Shown here one piece after another: positions 8,430-16,693 of a DNA stretch of 64,000 nt. The translations under genes and the position numbers were made by a program. This DNA comes from Sphingobium xenophagum NBRC 107872 (GTDB lineage: Bacteria > Pseudomonadota > Alphaproteobacteria > Sphingomonadales > Sphingomonadaceae), in assembly GCF_000367345.1 (NCBI RefSeq), contig NZ_BARE01000011.1:124001-188000 (forward strand), in the 5' to 3' direction. The first letter of the stretch is position 1. Every line of letters starts with the position of its first letter. The notes under the pieces are model-generated. The model was not told where the DNA came from, did not search any database, and saw only the letters and a program-made list of their open reading frames with translations.

Positions 8430-9164
8430 ATGCCCGACACTGCCTCCACTCGTGCCGCAACCATATTGGTCGTCGACGATGACGCGGACATCAGGGAATT
8501 GATCGTCGGGCAACTGGCCCAGGAAAATTACCGGCTGCTGTCTGCTGCCAATCTGGGCGAATTGCGGCAGACATTGCGCGATCATGCGGTCGACCTCATC
8601 GTCCTCGACCTCAACCTGCCCGACGGCGACGGTCTGTCGCTGTGCCGCGAATTGCGCGGGGAGGGATCGGATGTGCAGATCATCATGGTGACCGCGCGGG
8701 GCAGTGCGATCGACCGGGTGCTGGGGCTGGAACTGGGTGCCGACGATTATCTGACCAAACCGTTCGAGCCGCGCGAACTGCTGGTGCGCATCCGCAACCT
8801 GTTGCGCCGGGGCCGTGGCGACAATGGCGCGCAGAGCAGGGCAGGGTCGGCGCGCTACGCCCATTTCGGCCCGTGGCGGCTTGACCTGGTCCAGCGACGG
8901 CTGATTGCGCCAGATGATCGGCTGGTCATGCTGTCATCGGCGGAATATCGACTGCTGTGCCACTTTATAGAGCAGCCCAATATCGTGCTGGGACGGGAAG
9001 CCTTGCTGCCCGAACGGCGCGCCACCGCCGCGTTCGACCGCTCCATCGATCTCCAGATCAGCCGCTTGCGACAGAAGCTGAGCAGTGTTGCGGGCGGCAG
9101 CGAACTGATCCTGACAGTGCGGGGCGAGGGCTATGTGCTGGCCAGCGCGGTGGATTATTCATGA
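8430..9164 (+). CDS. OmpR-family response regulator
   Basis: A 244-residue regulator with receiver domain (residues about 11-125) and winged-helix DNA-binding domain (about 145-240). The acidic pocket is LVVDDDAD, the phosphoacceptor is Asp60 in LIVLDLNLPDGDG, and the conserved Thr88 and Lys110 (TKPFEPRELLVRI) are present. The start ATG at 8430 follows a GGAAGGGGG ribosome-binding site. The gene overlaps the histidine kinase start by 4 bases (ATGA), so the two are translationally coupled. Being divergent from the RND operon, it most likely controls that pump, as in other efflux-linked two-component systems. Confidence 0.93.
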   Translation: MPDTASTRAATILVVDDDADIRELIVGQLAQENYRLLSAANLGELRQTLRDHAVDLIVLDLNLPDGDGLSLCRELRGEGSDVQIIMVTARGSAIDRVLGLELGADDYLTKPFEPRELLVRIRNLLRRGRGDNGAQSRAGSARYAHFGPWRLDLVQRRLIAPDDRLVMLSSAEYRLLCHFIEQPNIVLGREALLPERRATAAFDRSIDLQISRLRQKLSSVAGGSELILTVRGEGYVLASAVDYS

Positions 9165-10528
9165 TAGCGCGGCTGGGCGGCCGGGTTCGCAGCTTTTTCC
9201 GGTCCATGGCCGGGCAGATTTTCGTCATCCTGACGCTGGGCATGACGGTCGCGGCGATCATTGCGCTGCTGGTGGCGGAACAGACCCGCCGCCACGATTT
9301 TGAGCGGGTGCGGCGGCAGCGCGTGGTGGCCAGCGCCGTGGACATTGCCAACCGTTTGCAGCGGGATGCTGCGCGGACCGAGGCGATGATGGCCGACCAC
9401 AGCATAGGAGGCGCAGCGCCAGCACCGCCCGGAGTCGCGCTTGCCGAACCGGATACAGCGTTGCAGGAGGCGCTTGTCGAACGTCTTGGTCCGCGATCGC
9501 AGCCCGAAGCCGGGCAGGTGCCGACGGGCCTCTGCTTTGTCAGTTACACAAATCGCTGGGAACGGGCAGCCGGCCTGATAGATGCGCCGCGGCCAGACTG
9601 CTGGATCGTCCGTTTTACCGACCATGCCGGGCAACGGCGCGAAATGGCGCTCAGCTTTCCGCGCCTCGCCAAGCCGCCCAGCACCATATTCAATCCGCTC
9701 TATTTGCTGGTGATCGTCGCCGCGTCAGCCGGTCTTGCGATATTCGTCGCCCGCTTCGTATCCAAACCGTTGCGTCGACTGGAACAGGCAGCGGAGGCTT
9801 TTTCGGTATCGCTCGACCCGGAGGAAATTCCAGAACGCGGGCCTGAGGAGGTGCGCGCCGCGCTTTCCACCTTCAACCTCATGCAACGGCGCGCAAGAGC
9901 GGGCTTTGCCGAACGGACGCAACTGTTGGCTGCGATCAGCCACGACATACAGACGCCGCTCACCCGGCTGCGTTTGCGGCTGGAACTGGTCGAAAATGCG
10001 GAATTGCGCGCCCGGCTGCTGGCTGATCATGAAGCCATGCAGCAACTGGTGCGGGAGGGGCTGGACCTGGCCAGCAGCACGGAAGCGAGGGAAGAGTGGT
10101 CGGTCCTCGACATCGACTCACTGCTTGCCAGCATGGCCGAGGATGCGGAAGAACTGGGCGCGCCGGTGCGGTTCCTGACCGGCTGCGGCGGTACCGTCCG
10201 CGTCAAGCCCAACGCGCTTATCCGCTGCATCGCCAATCTGGTCGACAATGCGGTACGCTATGGCGGCAGCGCCGACATCAGCTGCGCGCGGGCAGGGAGC
10301 CGTGTCCTGATCCATATCCGCGACCGGGGACCGGGCATTCCCGCCGACCGGCTCGACCAGATGTTCGAACCGTTTACGCGCGGTGCAACCGGTCAGCCCG
10401 GCGGACGCACCGGCACCGGCATCGGCCTCACCATAGCCCGATCGCTGGCCATGAGCTTCGAAGCGTCGGTACGGTTGCGCAATGCCGATGATGGCGGGTT
10501 GATCGCCACCATCGACATGAAGGCATGA
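9161..10528 (+). CDS. Membrane sensor histidine kinase
   Basis: A 455-residue kinase that starts at the ATG overlapping the response regulator stop. It has a first transmembrane helix at residues about 18-40, a periplasmic sensor loop of ~140 residues, a second helix at about 178-200, a HAMP linker, and a HisKA dimerisation helix with phosphorylated His261 (LLAAISHDIQTPLTRLRLRL). The C-terminal ATPase domain keeps the N box (CIANLVDNAVRYGG), the G1 box (IRDRGPGIPADRLDQMFEPF) and the G2 box (GGRTGTGIGLTIARSLA). It should phosphorylate the partner regulator. The periplasmic loop has a Cys pair (LCFVSY and DCWIV) whose role is unknown. Confidence 0.93.
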   Translation: MIARLGGRVRSFFRSMAGQIFVILTLGMTVAAIIALLVAEQTRRHDFERVRRQRVVASAVDIANRLQRDAARTEAMMADHSIGGAAPAPPGVALAEPDTALQEALVERLGPRSQPEAGQVPTGLCFVSYTNRWERAAGLIDAPRPDCWIVRFTDHAGQRREMALSFPRLAKPPSTIFNPLYLLVIVAASAGLAIFVARFVSKPLRRLEQAAEAFSVSLDPEEIPERGPEEVRAALSTFNLMQRRARAGFAERTQLLAAISHDIQTPLTRLRLRLELVENAELRARLLADHEAMQQLVREGLDLASSTEAREEWSVLDIDSLLASMAEDAEELGAPVRFLTGCGGTVRVKPNALIRCIANLVDNAVRYGGSADISCARAGSRVLIHIRDRGPGIPADRLDQMFEPFTRGATGQPGGRTGTGIGLTIARSLAMSFEASVRLRNADDGGLIATIDMKA

Positions 10529-10531
10529 CGC

Positions 10532-10915
10532 CTATTTCGTTTCCGCTTTAAGATAGGCGATCAGATTGGCGCGGTCATCTGCCTTGGGGACGCCGGCAAA
10601 GGCCATGCGGTTACCCGGCACCAGGGCGCTGGGCTTGGTCAGGAACGTATCGAGTGTCTTGGCGTCCCAGCGGATCTTTGCCTTCTGCATCGCGGGCGAA
10701 TAGGCAAAGCCCGCCATCGTGCCGGACGTGCGGCCAAACAGGCCAGCCAGATTGGGTCCCATCTTCTTGGGTCCCGGCTTGACATCATGGCATAGTGCGC
10801 AGCGCGCGAACACAATCTTGCCCTTGGCTGCGTCGCCGGCTTGGGCCAGCGCGGGCGTGGCAGCCATCGCGACCACAGCGATTGTCAGTCCAGTCAAACT
10901 CCGTGCCATCGTCAT
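10532..10915 (-). CDS. Periplasmic class I c-type cytochrome
   Basis: A small soluble cytochrome c. An N-terminal signal peptide (MTMARSLTGLTIAVVAMAAT, then PALAQA) targets it to the periplasm. The heme-binding motif is CALCH, followed by the class I pattern KKMGPNLAGLFGR, and the distal ligand is probably the Met in PGNRMAF. The length and motif order fit cytochrome c2/c-552 proteins that shuttle electrons to oxidases. The start is uncertain: ATGs at 10945, 10927, 10915 and 10909 are all in frame; I prefer 10915 because a GAAGGG lies 12 bases ahead and it gives a clean signal peptide. It ends four bases after the kinase gene, convergently, and could accept electrons from periplasmic dehydrogenases in this window. 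Confidence 0.85.
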   Translation of the reverse strand: MTMARSLTGLTIAVVAMAATPALAQAGDAAKGKIVFARCALCHDVKPGPKKMGPNLAGLFGRTSGTMAGFAYSPAMQKAKIRWDAKTLDTFLTKPSALVPGNRMAFAGVPKADDRANLIAYLKAETK

Positions 10916-10945
10916 GCTTCCACTCATCCCTTCGCTATGCCTCAT

Positions 10946-11426
10946 TACCGTGCACTCTCGTTGCTATGGCAATCCGAATGTGAACGGTGATTGAAGCAAT
11001 TTCCACCACAGCAAAAACCGACCGCCGACGAACGGATGTATCATGGAGCCCACACAGGGCAACCAGCCTTTGGTATGATCGGTCGATCGGCATAGCTCCG
11101 GCCAGATCATCGCCAGATAAAGTCCGATAACAAAGATTATGTTAAATCACATATCATCCGCGCCTATGTTCGGCTCAGTGTCGGAATAGCTGTTTATCGC
11201 TCCCCACTGGTAGGTCAGCGCGGCCTGGTCGTTTCGCCCATCCATATCCGAACTCCGCCCATAGCATGCTGTTTTCATGTCGCTGACGCCAGACTGCGTC
11301 TCGCCATTCGCCGGTAAAGGCTCAGCCGTGACACTTTACCGGGTGGCAAAGTGTCACGAGCGACAAAGTGCGACTCGTTGGAAATAAGGGATTCACAAGC
11401 CAATCGGACTATGCTTGATTCACCTT
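10946..11426. other. 480-bp non-coding stretch with a repeated AAAGTG motif
   Basis: No reading frame here has coding character. The left part must hold the promoter of the leftward cytochrome gene. The right part has a perfect inverted repeat (separate entry) plus a third, imperfect copy of the arm (ACAAAGTGCGACTCG, 11363-11377), all within 100 bases of the orphan gene at 11427. The middle (11100-11280) is AT-richer than the neighbours and I see nothing definable in it. Confidence 0.5.
11327..11358. repeat. Perfect 11-bp inverted repeat (CGTGACACTTT / AAAGTGTCACG)
   Basis: The arms at 11327-11337 and 11348-11358 are exact reverse complements with a 10-bp spacer; a partial third copy follows at 11363. 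There is no T-run on either side, so a terminator is unlikely. It lies 69 bases before the likely start of the orphan gene at 11427. A dimeric regulator binding site is the simplest reading, perhaps for the orphan protein itself. Confidence 0.6.
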
Positions 11427-12002
11427 ATGTTTCATGCGCCCGTCCCATCCCGCATTCCCGTCGGCAGTGATTTGTCCCTGCTGCTTGACCAATTGTCACA
11501 TTGCTGCTCCCGTCCCCGTTATGCCTTCATGCTGCTGACCCTGATCGCGGACGTAGCAAGGCCTGACGGCAGCGCTGGCCCGATGGTACGGACGGGCCAG
11601 GCGCTTGTGCCGCTGCGCGACTGGTTGTGCGACGCGCTGATCCCGATGGGGCATCGCGATCCCCGGCGCATGGCGCTGGTCGAACGGGTGCGAGAGGAGT
11701 TGCGCAAGGACGATCGATTGACCGGGGACATGGCGGTTGATGAAGCGCTGGTGCAGGATGAAGTGCGCACGCGCGTCCGCGCGTCAGGCAAGACGAACCT
11801 GAGCCGAGCGGCGTCTGAACTGGTCAAGGCCGGATTGCTCAAGCGCCACTATCAGGGCTATCGCGTCGACCATCTCAATCGCGGGGCGCAGCGGCAGGCC
11901 GTCTACACGCTTACGGGGCGAGCGCGGGTGCTGGTCGGTACCCCTCGCCAGACCGCGAAACCGCCCGCGCGCCCGCGACAGGGCGATCTGTTCGCCGTTT
12001 AG
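11427..12002 (+). CDS. Hypothetical protein with possible winged-helix region
   Basis: A 191-residue soluble protein I do not recognise by name. There is no signal peptide or membrane segment. The first half is helical and includes MLLTLIADVARPDGS; the middle (about residues 105-150) reads like a winged helix: an RTRVRASGKTNLSRAASELV helix pair followed by GLLKRHYQGYRVDHLN and RQAVYTLT, a beta-hairpin wing. The C-terminal tail is basic and Pro-rich, ending DLFAV. The ATG at 11427 has no strong ribosome-binding site; a TTG at 11415 is also possible. It stands alone, with a perfect inverted repeat just upstream, so a DNA-binding, perhaps self-regulating protein is possible. Function unknown. 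Confidence 0.6.
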   Translation: MFHAPVPSRIPVGSDLSLLLDQLSHCCSRPRYAFMLLTLIADVARPDGSAGPMVRTGQALVPLRDWLCDALIPMGHRDPRRMALVERVREELRKDDRLTGDMAVDEALVQDEVRTRVRASGKTNLSRAASELVKAGLLKRHYQGYRVDHLNRGAQRQAVYTLTGRARVLVGTPRQTAKPPARPRQGDLFAV

Positions 12003-12003
12003 C

Positions 12004-12906
12004 CTAAGCCCGCTCGCGCGCGGCCTTTCTGGCCTTGGCATAGCTTTCCCGCCGCATCTGTTCGAACCCGACGCGCTGGTCGTGGCCGGCATCTGCCGGA
12101 TAGGGACGGAAATCGGCCAGAATTTCGTCGAACACCACCCGCAATTCATCCTGAAATTCCGGATGCGGGAAGATGTGAAAGCGGTTCTCCTGCATCGCCT
12201 CCAATGTGCGCGCGGCGATCACGTCCGGCTCCATGCCGAATTCGTGGATCTGGGCCAAACGGGCTACGGCATTGCCGTCGACGGGCTTGGCGTTTTCGCT
12301 CAATGTCGCTGGACGAACTTCGTCGCTGGCATAGATGTGGCTTTTCACCAGGCCAGGGCAAAGCAAGGACACGCCAATATCGTGCGGGGCGAGGCTATAG
12401 CGGAGCGATTCGCTCATCCCCCGCACCGCGAATTTCGTCGTGTTATAGATGCCTGGAGCACCGCCGCACAGGAAACTCGCCATGGAGGCCGTGTTGACGA
12501 CATAACCGCCCAGCCCGGCCGCTTTCATCCGCGGGACGAAGGTCATGACACCGTTAATGACGCCGTGGAGATTGACGCCCATCACCCAGTCCCAATCATC
12601 AAAACTGGATTCGTCGATCGTCTGGAACAGGTTGATCCCGGCATTGTTGAACAACAGGCTGATCGGACCCAGCGCCCGCTCCGCCTCATCCGCCGCGTCG
12701 GCAAAACCGCTGCGCGATGCGACGTCAAGCGGAATGCCGATGACATGCTGATTATCAAGCGTCTTGAGCGCGGTATGGATGGCATCCTCGCGAATATCGG
12801 CGATCGCGACCTTGGCGCCGCGCGCCAACAATGCGCGGGCCAGTCCCAGCCCGATGCCGTTGCCCCCCCCGGTTACAAAGGCGGTTCGCCCTTCAAAGTT
12901 CAGCAT
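12004..12906 (-). CDS. SDR-family oxidoreductase, LigD/LigL-like (C-alpha-dehydrogenase candidate)
   Basis: A 300-residue classical short-chain dehydrogenase. The cofactor motif is TGGGNGIG (residues 12-19), and the catalytic triad is Ser141, Tyr154 and Lys158 (YNTTK). The acidic residue after the second strand (IADIRE) predicts NAD(H). The protein has a C-terminal extension of about 100 residues with FHIFPHPEFQ, which resembles the LigD/LigL/LigN/LigO group that oxidises the C-alpha alcohol of beta-aryl ether lignin dimers. The start at 12906 follows GGAGAG closely. It is divergent from an MFS carrier; a MarR-type palindrome lies between, shared with the lignostilbene dioxygenase promoter. 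Substrate assignment is inferred from family resemblance and neighbours. Confidence 0.8.
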   Translation of the reverse strand: MLNFEGRTAFVTGGGNGIGLGLARALLARGAKVAIADIREDAIHTALKTLDNQHVIGIPLDVASRSGFADAADEAERALGPISLLFNNAGINLFQTIDESSFDDWDWVMGVNLHGVINGVMTFVPRMKAAGLGGYVVNTASMASFLCGGAPGIYNTTKFAVRGMSESLRYSLAPHDIGVSLLCPGLVKSHIYASDEVRPATLSENAKPVDGNAVARLAQIHEFGMEPDVIAARTLEAMQENRFHIFPHPEFQDELRVVFDEILADFRPYPADAGHDQRVGFEQMRRESYAKARKAARERA

Positions 12907-12962
12907 CGCTCTCTCCATCACCTATATTTCTAACGGTCGTGAATTTTTACTCTCGCCATATT

Positions 12963-12979
12963 CGTATACTTCACTTACA
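12963..12979. promoter_or_regulatory. Putative MarR operator, site A
   Basis: The sequence CGTATACTTCACTTACA fits a 17-bp palindrome TGTAWGT-N3-ACWTACA seen again at 14468 and 20857. The right arm is exact; the left arm deviates. It lies 57 bases upstream of the SDR start (12906, leftward) and 61 bases upstream of the MFS start (13040, rightward), so one protein could control both promoters. Confidence 0.5.
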
Positions 12980-13039
12980 AATTCTCCAAGCCGAAAAAAT
13001 CAGCCCGGTACAGGGGCAGGCGGAAAGAGGAGAAGGCTT

Positions 13040-14455
13040 GTGGCCCTGGCACCTGCGCCGATCGCGACCGAGAATCGATGCGAAGACCATGCGCGCCCGG
13101 TCACGCAGGCCGTCGCATCTGCCTATTCCATGACGGCGGCCTATTGGGCCTTGTTCGTCATCATCCTGGCGACGTTCGTGACATTCTTCGAACAGGTCGT
13201 GTTCGCCATGCTGGCCGAACGGATAAAGGCGGATTTCGGCCTGTCCGATTCGCAACTCGGCTTTTTGGCGGGACCGGCGAGCATTGTCTGTTATCTATTC
13301 GTTGGCATCCCGCTTGCTCGCCTGGCCGATATTTTTCCACGCAAATTCGTGTTGGCGGGCGGGGTCGCGGCCATCGGCGTCATTACCGCGCTGGGCGGCG
13401 TAGCGCAGAGCTTCACCCAATTTGTCGGCACGCGCGTGTTCCTGGCGGCCGGCGGATCGGCGCACGCGCCCGCATCCTATTCGCTACTGGCCGACGCATT
13501 CCCGCCGCGCATCCTGACCCGCGCATTTGCGTTGCTACAATTCGGCTTTATCGGCGGTACCACGCTGGGACCAATCATCGGCGGAATGCTGATTGGGGTG
13601 GCGGCGGGATGGGCGCCAACGGTCCATGGCGGCTTTACCATATTGGGCTGGCAATGGTTGATGATCTGGCTGGGCCTGCCTGCGTTGCTGGTCGCGCTGC
13701 TCTTCCTCACAATTAGGGAACCATCACGTCAGGCTGCACCCCTCGGCAGCATCATGCCGCCGGCCCACGCACCGCTTGGCCGCCGTATTCTGACATTTAC
13801 CGGGCTGGATGCAGCCAAGGCGATCCATGCCAAGCGCCGAGTTTATTATCCGCTATTCGCGGGTCTTGCGCTCAGCGCGATCGAGGTGTTCGGGCTGCAA
13901 TTCTGGCGGGTGCCGTTCATGATCCGCACCTATGGCTGGAATGAAGCGCAGATCGGTGCGGTCATGGGATCGATGACCTTGGTCGCCTCGCTACTGGGTT
14001 TGCTGCTGGGCGGAATATTCGTCGAATGGCTCGCCAAGCGTCATGCCGACGCCAATGTGCGGGCCGCCGCCATCTTTTTTGGGTGTGTGACCGTCTGCGC
14101 CATTCTCGCGCCACTGATGCCCAATGGCTATGCCTCGCTGGCTGTTTCGAGTTTAGGCGCGGTTTTCGGCATGGCGGGGGCCGTACCTCAAAACGCCGCG
14201 ATCCAGCGCGTTGCCCCTAACGCCATGCGCGGTCAGGTGACGGCCATCTATTTGTTCATGTTTACCTTTTTCGGCGCGATGGGCAGCTTCCTGGTGGGGT
14301 TGGTCCAGGACAATCTGGTCGGTGATCCGACCCAATTGTGGAAGGCGCTGGTGATGACCGCCAGCGTGCTTTTGCCGATTGCTACGCTCTGCATGGTGCG
14401 CGCCATCCGGCCCTATCGCGAAGAGGTAGAAAGGATCGCCGCGCAGACAATCTGA
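13040..14455 (+). CDS. MFS transporter, Spinster-like
   Basis: A 471-residue major facilitator with about 12 transmembrane segments. The loop 2-3 motif is VGIPLARLADIFPRK, a variant of the MFS signature, and the first helix has ATFVTFFEQVVFAML, as in Spinster-type carriers common in sphingomonad aromatic clusters. The GTG start at 13040 is preceded by AGGAGAAGG; longer in-frame versions would reach into the divergent promoter and look non-coding. It starts the rightward transcript that continues with the SnoaL-like gene 43 bases downstream. It likely imports a lignin-derived aromatic acid or dimer across the inner membrane; the substrate is not readable. Confidence 0.88.
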   Translation: MALAPAPIATENRCEDHARPVTQAVASAYSMTAAYWALFVIILATFVTFFEQVVFAMLAERIKADFGLSDSQLGFLAGPASIVCYLFVGIPLARLADIFPRKFVLAGGVAAIGVITALGGVAQSFTQFVGTRVFLAAGGSAHAPASYSLLADAFPPRILTRAFALLQFGFIGGTTLGPIIGGMLIGVAAGWAPTVHGGFTILGWQWLMIWLGLPALLVALLFLTIREPSRQAAPLGSIMPPAHAPLGRRILTFTGLDAAKAIHAKRRVYYPLFAGLALSAIEVFGLQFWRVPFMIRTYGWNEAQIGAVMGSMTLVASLLGLLLGGIFVEWLAKRHADANVRAAAIFFGCVTVCAILAPLMPNGYASLAVSSLGAVFGMAGAVPQNAAIQRVAPNAMRGQVTAIYLFMFTFFGAMGSFLVGLVQDNLVGDPTQLWKALVMTASVLLPIATLCMVRAIRPYREEVERIAAQTI

Positions 14456-14467
14456 AGCCTTGGTTTC

Positions 14468-14484
14468 TGTAAGTATCACATACA
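14468..14484. promoter_or_regulatory. Putative MarR operator, site B
   Basis: TGTAAGTATCACATACA is the best copy of the 17-bp palindrome TGTAWGT-N3-ACWTACA: arms TGTAAGT and ACATACA differ at a single position. It ends 14 bases before the SnoaL-like start codon at 14499, just ahead of its ribosome-binding site, and follows the MFS stop at 14455. A promoter for the four downstream genes may lie here. Confidence 0.55.
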
Positions 14485-14498
14485 AAATGGAGAGTCGA

Positions 14499-15257
14499 AT
14501 GTCTGATGTGGATCGTATCGCAAAACTCGAACAAAGTGTCGCCAGCCTCTCCAGCCGCCTGCAACGGCGGGAAGATGAACTGGACGTGCGCAAGCTCCAA
14601 TATCTGTACGGCTATCTGATCGATAAATGTCTGTATAACGAGACGGTCGACCTGTTCACCGACGACGGAGAAGTGCGCTTCTTCGGGGGCATCTGGCGCG
14701 GCAAGGAAGGGATACGCCGCCTTTATGTAGAGCGGTTCCAGAAGCGCTTTACGCATGGCACGAACGGACCGATCGACGGCTTCCTGCTCGATCATCCGCA
14801 ATTGCAGGATATTGTCGACATAGCCGAGGATGGCGTCACCGCCCATGCCCGTGCCCGGTCGATGATGCAGGCCGGGCGGCACAAGGATCATTGTGACCCA
14901 AGTAATCCAATGCTGGGGCCGCGCCAATGGTGGGAAGGCGGCATATATGAAAATACGTATCGCAAGGTGGATGGCATCTGGCGGATCGCGGTCCTGAATT
15001 ATCTGCCCCAATGGCACGCCGATTTTGAAACCGGCTGGGCCAATACAAAGCCGGAATATGTCCCTTTCCCCAAGGAAGTCTATCCTGCCGACCCGACCGG
15101 TCCCGATGCGCTGATCGAGGATGCCTGGCTGTGGCCGACGCACAAGGTCGTCCCTTTCCACATGAGGCATCCCGTGACCGGGCGGGAGATTGTGGCGGAA
15201 CGCTGGCAAGGCGATATCGACCGCGAACGCACCGCCCGTAGCGCTGTGAAAGTCTAA
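14499..15257 (+). CDS. SnoaL-like (NTF2 superfamily) protein, possible decarboxylase or dehydratase
   Basis: A 252-residue soluble protein. After a short coiled-coil start (DRIAKLEQSVASLSSRLQRR) comes an NTF2/SnoaL-like domain at residues about 25-150: LDVRKLQYLYGYLIDKCLYN, VDLFTDDGEVRFFGGIWRGKEGIRRLY and the IVDIAEDGVTAHARARSMMQ strand, the usual order of the SnoaL_4 group. The ATG at 14499 has GGAGAG about 7 bases upstream. Members of this fold act as cyclases, dehydratases or decarboxylases on aromatic or steroid substrates. The gene is followed after 5 bases by an aldehyde dehydrogenase, then ligW, and sits beside a lignostilbene dioxygenase. A role in making the stilbene (decarboxylation of an oxidised phenylcoumaran) is a good hypothesis, not shown. 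Confidence 0.75.
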   Translation: MSDVDRIAKLEQSVASLSSRLQRREDELDVRKLQYLYGYLIDKCLYNETVDLFTDDGEVRFFGGIWRGKEGIRRLYVERFQKRFTHGTNGPIDGFLLDHPQLQDIVDIAEDGVTAHARARSMMQAGRHKDHCDPSNPMLGPRQWWEGGIYENTYRKVDGIWRIAVLNYLPQWHADFETGWANTKPEYVPFPKEVYPADPTGPDALIEDAWLWPTHKVVPFHMRHPVTGREIVAERWQGDIDRERTARSAVKV

Positions 15258-15262
15258 TCTCC

Positions 15263-16690
15263 ATGACCTATCCAGAGCTATATTTGATGATCGATGGCCA
15301 GCGCGTCAGTGGCGGGGGTCGGCGTACGCACAGCGTCGTCAATCCCGCCACAGGCGGTGTGCTCGCCGATTTGCCGCTTGCCAACGTGGAGGATCTGGAC
15401 GCTGCCTTGGCAGCTGCTCAACGCGGCTTCCTGCGCTGGCGTGACTCCACGCCACAGGAGCGCTCCGCGGTGTTGCAGGGTGCGGCAAGGCTGATGGTCG
15501 AGCGGCAGGAACAGCTCGCTCGGACTGCAACACTGGAACAAGGTAAGACGCTGGCCGAAGCGCGCATCGAAGTGATGATGAACGTCGGCCTGTTCAATTT
15601 CTATGCGGGTGAAACTTTTCGCCTTTACGGTCGCGCACTGGTGCGTCCGGCAGGTCAGCGATCGACCGTGACGAAGGAGCCGGTCGGCCCGGTCGCCGCT
15701 TTTGCTCCGTGGAATTTCCCGATCGGCAATCCCGGACGCAAGCTGGGCGCGCCCATCGCGGCGGGATGCTCGGTGATATTGAAGGCAGCGGAGGAAACGC
15801 CGGCGTCCGCGCTGGGGATATTGCAATGTTTGCTTGACGCTGGCCTTCCCGGCGATGTCGCACAGGCCGTGTTTGGCGTGCCGGACGAAGTGTCGCGCCA
15901 TTTGCTATCATCGCCGATCATTCGCAAAATGAGCTTCACCGGATCGACCAGCGTAGGCAAGCATCTGGCCAAGCTGGCGGCGGACGATTGCAAGCGCACG
16001 ACGATGGAACTGGGCGGCCATGGCCCGGTATTGATCTTCAACGATGCCGATCTTGACCGTGCACTTGATACGGTGGTTGCAGGCAAATATCGCAATGCCG
16101 GGCAGGTCTGTGTGTCACCAACCCGTTTCATTGTGGAATCAGGGGTTTACGATCGCTTCCTCACAGGCTTTGTCGAGCAGGCGGAGAAGATCGTCGTTGG
16201 TGATGGTCTGGCCGATGGCAGCATCATGGGGCCTATGGCCAACGCCCGGCGGCTTGACGCAATGGACCGGCTGATCGGTGACGCGGTTGAGAAGGGTGCG
16301 TGCCTTGAGACCGGCGGCGCGCGGATCGGCAATACGGGCTATTTCTATGCGCCCACGGTCCTGTCTGGCACACCGCTGACTGCGGCGATCCTGAACGAGG
16401 AGCCGTTCGGGCCAGTGGCTCTTATCAATAGCTTCCCCGACGAAGTTGCGATGATTGCTGAAGCAAACCGCCTGCCCTACGGCCTTGCCGCCTATGCCTG
16501 GACCAGCGACGCCGCCCGCCAACGTCGGGTCGCGCGCGCGATCGAAGCGGGGATGGTGGGGATCAATACCGCGATGATCGGCGGGTCTGACGCGCCATTT
16601 GGCGGAGTCAAATGGTCTGGTCATGGCGCGGAGGACGGGCCGGAAGGCATTGAAGCCTGTCTCGTTACCAAAGCCATCCATGAAGGATAA
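15263..16690 (+). CDS. NAD(P)-dependent aldehyde dehydrogenase (aromatic aldehyde candidate)
   Basis: A 475-residue ALDH with all catalytic residues: Asn151 (PWNFPIGNP), Glu249 (MELGGHGP) and nucleophile Cys283 (NAGQVCVSPTRF). Overall it resembles the succinate-semialdehyde/ vanillin-type branch. It lies between the SnoaL-like gene (5-base gap) and ligW (3-base gap), so it is part of one operon. In this setting it would oxidise aldehydes released by stilbene cleavage, such as vanillin or 5-formylferulate, to the matching carboxylic acids; a 5-carboxylated product would then suit LigW. The aldehyde specificity is inferred from context. Confidence 0.88.
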   Translation: MTYPELYLMIDGQRVSGGGRRTHSVVNPATGGVLADLPLANVEDLDAALAAAQRGFLRWRDSTPQERSAVLQGAARLMVERQEQLARTATLEQGKTLAEARIEVMMNVGLFNFYAGETFRLYGRALVRPAGQRSTVTKEPVGPVAAFAPWNFPIGNPGRKLGAPIAAGCSVILKAAEETPASALGILQCLLDAGLPGDVAQAVFGVPDEVSRHLLSSPIIRKMSFTGSTSVGKHLAKLAADDCKRTTMELGGHGPVLIFNDADLDRALDTVVAGKYRNAGQVCVSPTRFIVESGVYDRFLTGFVEQAEKIVVGDGLADGSIMGPMANARRLDAMDRLIGDAVEKGACLETGGARIGNTGYFYAPTVLSGTPLTAAILNEEPFGPVALINSFPDEVAMIAEANRLPYGLAAYAWTSDAARQRRVARAIEAGMVGINTAMIGGSDAPFGGVKWSGHGAEDGPEGIEACLVTKAIHEG

Positions 16691-16693
16691 TCC

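Noticed and set aside
11300..11426. Plasmid-type iterons and replication origin
   Set aside because: Only two exact arms and one partial copy are present, no recognisable Rep protein or DnaA boxes, and the surroundings look chromosomal.
12764..13039. N-terminal extension of the MFS gene at 13040
   Set aside because: It would overlap the divergent SDR gene and the promoter; the GTG at 13040 has a strong ribosome-binding site.
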